A stretch of DNA of 64,000 nt from Antrodiella citrinella (taxonomy: Eukaryota > Basidiomycota > Agaricomycetes > Polyporales > Steccherinaceae): NCBI GenBank assembly GCA_004802725.1, contig SGPM01000123.1, forward strand, positions 1-64,000. The letters run 5' to 3'. Below the pieces are notes generated by a model, which saw nothing but the letters and a program-made list of their open reading frames with translations, was not told the DNA's origin and ran no database searches. The position numbers and the translations under genes were made by a program. Shown one piece after another: positions 58,001 through 64,000 of the stretch (its first letter is position 1; each line of letters begins with the position of its first letter).

Positions 58001-59391
58001 GTAACGCCACTTCGTATATGGGACTTGACTACCACATCCCTGAGGAAGAGGTCAACAAGGCGTGGAGATGGGGAGACGCGATGAGCAGCACGGTGACCCT
58101 TCCGAGCGAGGAGTCGTCTCAGCAGGGGAACGGAAGTGGTAGGAACTCGCCTCGGAAGAAGCGACGAAGCAGTCGGATGGGTATGCGTGGTCTGCGGGAT
58201 ATGCTGAAGTCTCTCAAGAGAAGCTACTCCGAGCAGTCAGTGCAGTCAAATATATCACATCCACCTCCAATTCCACCTCTACCACCGATACCTCATTCAA
58301 CGACGTCCATCTCGGCTAGCACCGACTCTTCGTTGAATCTGCCTTCTGTTTCTCATCCGAACCTACCCCGACCACAATCTCTCATTCAGAGGCGTCGGGC
58401 CAAGACAAGCACAGGCCCTGAGTCGATGAAAAACATGCGGGAGCATCCGAACTCGCCGTACGGCACGGCACCCCCCCACAAGTCTTCTCCACGGCGTCCG
58501 TCTCTCGCCTCCATCTTCCGTCTTAGTCAGAAACACAAGTCGCAACCTGCTTCGGCGACGACCACCTCTGGTCGCGAGTTGTCCGTCGACGACGTTCCTC
58601 GTACGGGCTCTAGCAGCTCTGGTCATGTCAGCGGTGGTACCAACACTCCGGAAGAGGAAGATTGGGACCGAGTTGATTCTGCGTCTGATCTAGAGCTTAC
58701 GAGGGTGTTTGGTATCGTTGACGGTACACAGACTGTCCGAGGGAAGAAGGGCCGCTCTCCCTACCTCCAACAGCCTAGTGATAAGGCTCTCGGCGGGTTT
58801 CCTGAGACTCCGAAACGTACACCCAATCCTAGTCAATCGTCCATCTTCGCTGGTAGCAGTGAAAGTCCGCAGAAGAGCACGCACCCGCCACTCCCCTCTC
58901 ATTCCCCTTCCGCGTCGGTCTCAGCTCAGATGGCGCCGTACTTCCGGTCAGCGAAGCTCTCTAACGTCAGAGAGCTGAAGGAGAGTGATTCAACTACCAC
59001 GACGCCGTACAAGCAGGAACGTCAGTCCCGGCGTATCTCTGGCGCGTCTTCCAAAGGGAAGCAACCGCAGCCGCCGAGTCCCAGTCCGAATCGTAACCGT
59101 GATCGTCCGGTATCACGAGCGAGTAGGAGAGGACTGCAGGGTTCCATGCGCTCTACGCCGCCTCAGACGTGGATGTCACAAGGACATGGGTATAGTCCTG
59201 AGTTGCAGGCTAGTGGCCTTCCGTTCAACGTTCCTCCGCCACCAGATGATGCACCTTCGGGGCTGGCACTGTCTATGACGCCGGAGAACATTAAGCCGTT
59301 ATTGGAAAACGCGAGAGAGGTACATTCGAAGTGCAACGAGTGCATTGAGGAGTTGAGAGTTCTCCTTGCAGCGCGTAAGTTGGTAGAGTGA
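55032..59391 (+). CDS. Large disordered protein with WDDDF motifs (possible Byr4/Bfa1-like regulator)
   Basis: Exons 55032-57360 and 57416-59391 (55-bp intron; frame continuous as EQLKELQTTY), about 1430 aa. Three motifs, EVWDDDFEFN, TENWDDDFQD and TENWDDDFEG, lie in the first 150 residues. The rest is Ser/Pro/Arg-rich and disordered, with short helical islands: the FAASVEQLKEL coil near residue 777, 'FRNVMSKYHISWECAELLIE', 'RQLLLLREMLNN' and a C-terminal helix 'NAREVHSKCNECIEELRVLL'. Acidic W-D motifs recall fungal septation-network GAP subunits (Byr4/Bfa1), but that is a weak guess. A GTAAGT at ~59372 may be a donor leading to one more short exon. The start is uncertain: an acceptor at 55060 implies a spliced upstream start. 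Confidence 0.7.
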
Positions 59392-60827
59392 CCTGTCGGT
59401 TTGTTGGACTTTTCATTTGTCTCTTTCTCCAATGGCAAATATCTCATACCCTGCAGTTCTGCGCTCATCCCCCAAGTGACTCTACATTATATCCAACTCT
59501 TTTGTCAGCGCATTGGACCCCTTCTTGGCTCATCATCCCCCATCCCCTTGCTCATCGGTGTTTTGCATAGTCTGTGTCACGGTCCATTCATACCCTCTTC
59601 CTCCATCGTTCCATTCCTCGTCCCCGATCTTCGTCGCAATTGTTTATGCTTTCGCTTGCTGTCTGTCATATCACGTCTTTCCTCCTTGCACGGCTCTTAA
59701 TGTCCAGTAATTTCATTTCATGTCTGTTGATGTAATTCACGCATCTATTAACGTTTTATAATGAAAACTCATGTAACACAGCTTGGTTGTGTTTGCTTGC
59801 TTGCTCGGGCTTTGGATGAACTTCGGACGATCGGGGTCGGTGAGTGATTCTTATGTACCTTGGCATGATATGCTAACGGTAATTTTCTGCAGAATCAGTG
59901 CTAGTGGTCTTGTCTGATCGCCGTCTCGTAGATGGCTACAGATGGAACTCCGTCCATCGCCTATCCTACATAACTCATTACAGGAGGTCTCCTGGCTGTG
60001 ACGCGCTGTGAAGCACTGTAATGTAGTGCTATGTCAATCTGAGTCATGGCGTACTCGAACCATTCATATTTCTCATCCCACCGGTCTCACAGTATCAGGT
60101 GCGTTCTTATTCTCAGTCATGTACCACGTTTGTGCTCGACTTACTTTTGGCCAAGTTCCAACAGAAGGTTCGGATCTTCCCGTAACAGGAGGAATCACAG
60201 CCCAAACGGATCTGTTTATGTCGCGTTCAGCTCTGCAGCTTTGTGGCGACGCGACCTTCAACTCCGAGCTCATTTGGCAAAACGCGAACGTTCGCAACGT
60301 TCATGTGGTCACCAGACGCTGCTTGAGAGCGCCGGGACCCGTTATCTCCTAAGGTTTTGCGCTGGAAGCTGCTGTCGTCCTAATTCCTCCCGTTGGTGTC
60401 AAGCCTCTGTATGAATTGCCGACGTAACCTTCGCATATTGTGCGATGTTCTAGTCTAAAGTCTACGCTATTGCACCGCTCAAAACAACCCAATGCCATGA
60501 CAGGACATAAGGGAACAGCTTGTCTCGACTTGGACGTCGTTCAGCGAGTACAAGTCTCCTATTTTTGTTGTATCTTCTTTGATGGCTGTGTTACTCACGG
60601 CGAAGCTCTCGTAGCTTCTTTTTGTGTCGCAGAGCTTCACCGTTAGAGCGAATTGTCGTCGGGATCAGCTCGTACTTCGAAGTTACTGATCTGTCGTTGT
60701 CAGCTTCAAGATTCCATGCTGGACACTATATAAACCCGAGTATTGTTTCTAAGAATGTCTTTCGCTCCTCTTTCCCCTTCCCACTCGCCTCTACGTTCGC
60801 CTCACCCCGCTGATCTTTACTCTAGGC
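59392..60827. other. Intergenic region
   Basis: No gene with a recognisable domain. Open frames at ~60008-60414 overlap on one strand and look like chance or a decayed gene. TATATAAACC at about 60727 lies 100 bp before the next start codon and fits a TATA box. Confidence 0.45.
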
Positions 60828-61831
60828 ATGATGATTTCCGCCGTCATGATCGGTGCCCTCGCCGCGGTCCCCGCCGCGATTGCTGGCGTCGTGTACGCAC
60901 GCAGTGCAAAGGCAAACCTGGCGTTCTTCAATCCCGTAAACGGTGGTGGGTCGTGGTTGGACAACGCAGGAGTCGGTGTCGGCGAACCTCTCAACGTCAG
61001 TACTAGTCTGTTCCACGTCCTCGGCATTTGCCGATTTAACTCATCCTTCTGTTCTTGGTTTCCAGGTGATTATTTCGGGCTTCAGCTCGCCTGACGTTCT
61101 CACCGATGATGGTATCGTGAACTACGCACGTGCTATCGGTTTGTGAGTCTCGTTGCTTCTCGTGTGTGCGGAACTTTCACACTGACTCAGGATCTCACAT
61201 GTGACTTCGACGTACGTCTAGCTCGGAAGAATGCTTCGGCATCCACATTGGCACTCCCCAGTCGGCCAATCTGGGCGACGGAAATGGGTTCGTGAACCAG
61301 ACCATCGAGCTCCGTCAAGATTTCGGTTCTTCTGGTCTTGGTACTTGCCTGGAGAGTCTCGTCGGCGGAAACCACTTTAGGGTGTACCGTCAGAATGGCC
61401 CTACGGCGAACAGCGGAGCTTTGTTCCTTGCGTGAGTGTCTTCACTTCCATTGAATTACAGAGCATTACATCTCCGAGCAGCGTATCCAAGGAAGAGGAT
61501 GTCTTCGAGAGCCATAACATTATTCCGGACGGCTACGATATCGGCAGGTAAGAACCTCCAAAGTGTCTGCTGCGTCAGACTCTGACCATAAATTATCCAG
61601 GGACATGCTTGTGACAGCTGCAACCGGTACTACCAACTTCGGCGGCGTCACCTACACAACTCAGGTAGAGCGCATGGCCAATCTCATGCCGTCTGGCAGC
61701 GCTGGTGTCAATCATGGTATGCTTTTGTGTGTTTTATGACACCATTCCTTTCTCATGTCGCCTTTCTTCAAGGTATCGCTGTGGACGGGACAGTGGTCCT
61801 CTTGACCGTAACTATCGATTCCACATCATGA
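60828..61831 (+). CDS. Small secreted protein, unknown function
   Basis: Exons 60828-60995, 61066-61142, 61222-61431, 61482-61547, 61601-61716, 61773-61831. They sum to 696 nt (231 aa). The N-terminus 'MMISAVMIGALAAVPAAIAG' is a signal peptide. The mature protein is beta-rich and glycine-rich (FFNPVNGGGSWLDNAG, GEPLNVIISGFSSP, EECFGIHIGTPQ, VYRQNGPTANSGALF, GIAVDGTVVLLTVTI). Two cysteines (EECFG and GTCLES) could form a disulfide. I recall similar proteins in agaricomycetes, but no named domain. A TATA-like sequence 100 bp upstream is consistent with regulated expression. Either in-frame ATG (60828 or 60831) could start it. Confidence 0.85.
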
Positions 61832-62294
61832 GTTCGTCGTTATCCCCTCCTATCCCACTCTTTTCTTCATTGTCTACCGCTTACAATTCGCAGATAGTAT
61901 ACCCTGGTTGTAGCCTTCATGATCACGATGTACTGTTACGACCCTTCACGCAATTTACATGAGTACCATCCAATCAAATCAGCACCATTATGACCCCGAG
62001 TTTATACAGTGTAGATAGAGTAACTAGGAAAGTGAGTGCTTCTAAGTCCATGAATAATAATATCTAAGACAGCGAAGGAGGGTATGGGTATTATGAGTGA
62101 CTATGGGTATGAAGGGAGTGAAAGCTCAGAAACCGTCCATGGGTCAAGAGCTAAATGCCAGGAAGCCATTGGCAGGGCGTCCGCGGCGCGTTCGTACGCA
62201 TTTTACCGGCATCATCCGAAGAAAGCACAGGTAGCAAAAAATCTCTGCGTGGTTAACATCAGTCATCATGAACACGATGTGTTCAAGTTATCAC

Positions 62295-63579
62295 TTACCC
62301 AAAATCCAGCCGGACAATGTCACGTCCAACCGTACACGCCAAGATTTGTCGGATGTCATCCTCGAGATGACCACGCGACGTCCCATGGTCACGATTGCAT
62401 AAGATGTCCACGAATTTGACAGACTCAAACTGAGGCTTGGACAAAACTTGATCCACCGTGCGAAAGTCGACTAAGGACGCCAGGGATACGCCACGAGCAA
62501 GAGAGAAATCGAAGACGACTTGAGAGATGTGATTTGACGTGACCTCAGCCAATGTCAACGCAACGCAATCGCTGGTGTAATGCCGGATTGCCCAGGGGTG
62601 CTCTGCAGCGACGAAAGACAATGTCTGTAGTTTTGTCAGATGTCGGAAGCCTATACCACCCCCTCATGAGTACTAAATATGACAGGAAGAACGATTTAAC
62701 CAGAACCAGCCACATACCAAACCTTTTGAAGTTCAACCTGGCGATACTAGGTTCCGATGCGCCCATAGGCAGCTCCAGGACTTGCAAAGACCGCCGACAA
62801 GCAGCGAGGTAAGCTTTCATGGTGCCGAAACGACCGCCATACCACGTTTCAAACGTCAGGCTCTGAAGAGAGTACGACCCGGGCAGTTCCGAGCGTAACC
62901 AATGCGCAAGGTCGATGAGCTCGTCGGAGTACAGGCTTCGTCCGGACAGCGTCATGTGCCGCAGCAGGGGGAAGTCGAGGTAGTCGTCCTCGTCTTCGCT
63001 GATGCTCTCCTCCTCCGAGTCCTCGCTGTCGGATGCCCAGGGGAACACGTCGAACTGGTCGAGCTGGAAACGTGTGAGGTGCACAAAGGAGGCAAAGAAC
63101 GCTTTGAACTGCGCGAAGCTGTCGAACTCCGCGCGTCCGAGAGTGAGTTCTGTCACGTGAGGGAACGCGAGGGAGACGAAGGGCGTGACTGTGGCTGCGT
63201 CTTCGAGAGACCGAATCGTGACGCTGCGGACTTGTGTGAGGCGGGAGAGGATGACCCAGATTTGGATACGGTCAGCACAAGGGTCTGCGGGTGACGAAGA
63301 GACGGTCGGAAGGGTTGCAAGGTCCAGGGAGTGAACGTATTGCGCGATAGCTGGGTCGATGTACCTAAGAGGGTCCGACGTCAAGTGCTTGAGGTTGGAG
63401 AAACGAAGGTGTCTGTGAAGACGATATTGGCTTCGGTACAACCACGCATGACCCGTCAGAGCGCATGCTTTCAAAGAAGGTCGGTCGTGTGACAGTGCAT
63501 CAATAAAGAGGTCTACGAGTTCCGGAGGAATCAGGGAGGTATATGAGACGTCTTGAGGCGAATTCGAGGACCTAAACAT
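62295..63579 (-). CDS. F-box protein with leucine-rich-like C-terminus
   Basis: Exons (minus) 63579-62718 and 62650-62295, intron 67 bp. They sum to 1218 nt (405 aa). The N-terminal F-box reads LIPPELVDLFIDAL...LKACALTGHAWLYRSQYRL, the form abundant in agaricomycetes. In SCF ubiquitin ligases it would bind Skp1. The remainder has leucine-rich-like strands (FPHVTELTLG, FPLLRHMTLSGRSL, YSLQSLTFETW, 'LTKLQTLSFV') for substrate binding. An acidic insert 'SDSEDSEEESISEDEDD' lies near residue 185. The target is unknown. Such genes expand by lineage-specific duplication. Confidence 0.88.
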
Positions 63580-64000
63580 AACATCATTCGGACCACATTC
63601 TTATCAGTACATTATGAGGGAGTATTTCAAACGGCGCGAACTCACAAATCTAAAGGACGCTCGCAGTGAGCTGGAATCTCGGACATTAGTTTGGATAAAA
63701 TAGCATAGTCTAAGACTCGTTGATAATTTCTTCTGGACCGCGCCGACCAGCTTCAAGTTTATAGGGAGATAAAAGTAAATAGAGAGTGTGGAAGAGGAGG
63801 AACTTGTTTCAAGTTGAGACGTGGCACTACGGTGCCGAGAAATCATGAATGCAAATTATGTAATAACGTAAATTCAATGCTAATTTGTGAGTTACATTAT
63901 TTTCATCACAAGATTACGGTGCCACTGATTCACCTCATCCGAACAACGTGAAGTTCAAGTTGACTCGGAACCACTTCGTTCTCAGCATGAATCCTCGAAC
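63580..64000. other. Upstream region of the F-box gene to window end
   Basis: No gene supported. It should contain the F-box promoter. Confidence 0.4.

Noticed and set aside
60008..60414. Overlapping open frames with FMSRSALQLCGD-like sequence
   Set aside because: No domain, no consistent splice model, and two frames are equally open; could be a decayed gene but cannot be supported.

Overview
The window is nuclear DNA of a filamentous basidiomycete, most likely an agaricomycete and plausibly a wood-decay polypore. The evidence is: many 50-65 bp GT-AG introns in almost every gene; an alpha-1,3-glucan synthase relic; an agaricomycete-style F-box/LRR-like gene; a GPR1/FUN34/YaaH transporter; a Ty3-type gag; a LINE remnant; and a KDZ-type DNA transposon. 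The species assignment is inference from gene families. There are no bacterial features, tRNAs or rRNAs that I can support.

Layout. 0-9.4 kb is a repeat-rich, decayed zone: an orphan gag with zinc knuckle, a multi-exon gene combining a PHD-like finger with a caspase/CHAT-like dyad, a 5'-truncated LINE (RNase H part), and an alpha-1,3-glucan synthase pseudogene. 9,665-28,803 is one large DNA transposon of about 19.1 kb, bounded by the inverted sequence CACTTCAGGGTACC. It carries four genes whose spliced reading frames I can join without a stop: a KDZ transposase (1170 aa, -), an unknown 855 aa protein (-), an Ulp1-type protease protein (746 aa, +) and an unknown 964 aa coiled-coil protein (+). 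Inside each end lies an array of 12-bp palindromes with about 31 bp spacing. The interior holds nine copies of a 16-base hairpin whose stem bases covary. The element sits between a Zn(II)2Cys6 finger (left flank, - strand) and a 5' gene portion (right flank, - strand), so it has probably split one host gene. An assembly gap (N run) hides the right junction.

31.7-35.6 kb is a conserved housekeeping block: a ZNF830-like zinc finger protein, COX10 (heme O synthase) and SNRNP70 (U1-70K). 35.6-38.6 kb is gene-poor and carries degenerate repeats. 38.6-51 kb holds six paralogous genes on both strands. They encode helix-rich proteins of unknown function and share an invariant 64-nt exon and an 86-nt exon (83 nt in one copy). 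Several copies contain one short hydrophobic segment.

51-64 kb holds a TatD-family nuclease with a 10-nt microexon, a GPR1/FUN34/YaaH membrane protein, a large disordered protein with repeated WDDDF motifs, a small secreted protein and an F-box protein.

Exon boundaries were read by eye from splice sites and frame continuity. Where the exon sum is stated to be divisible by three, I checked it.
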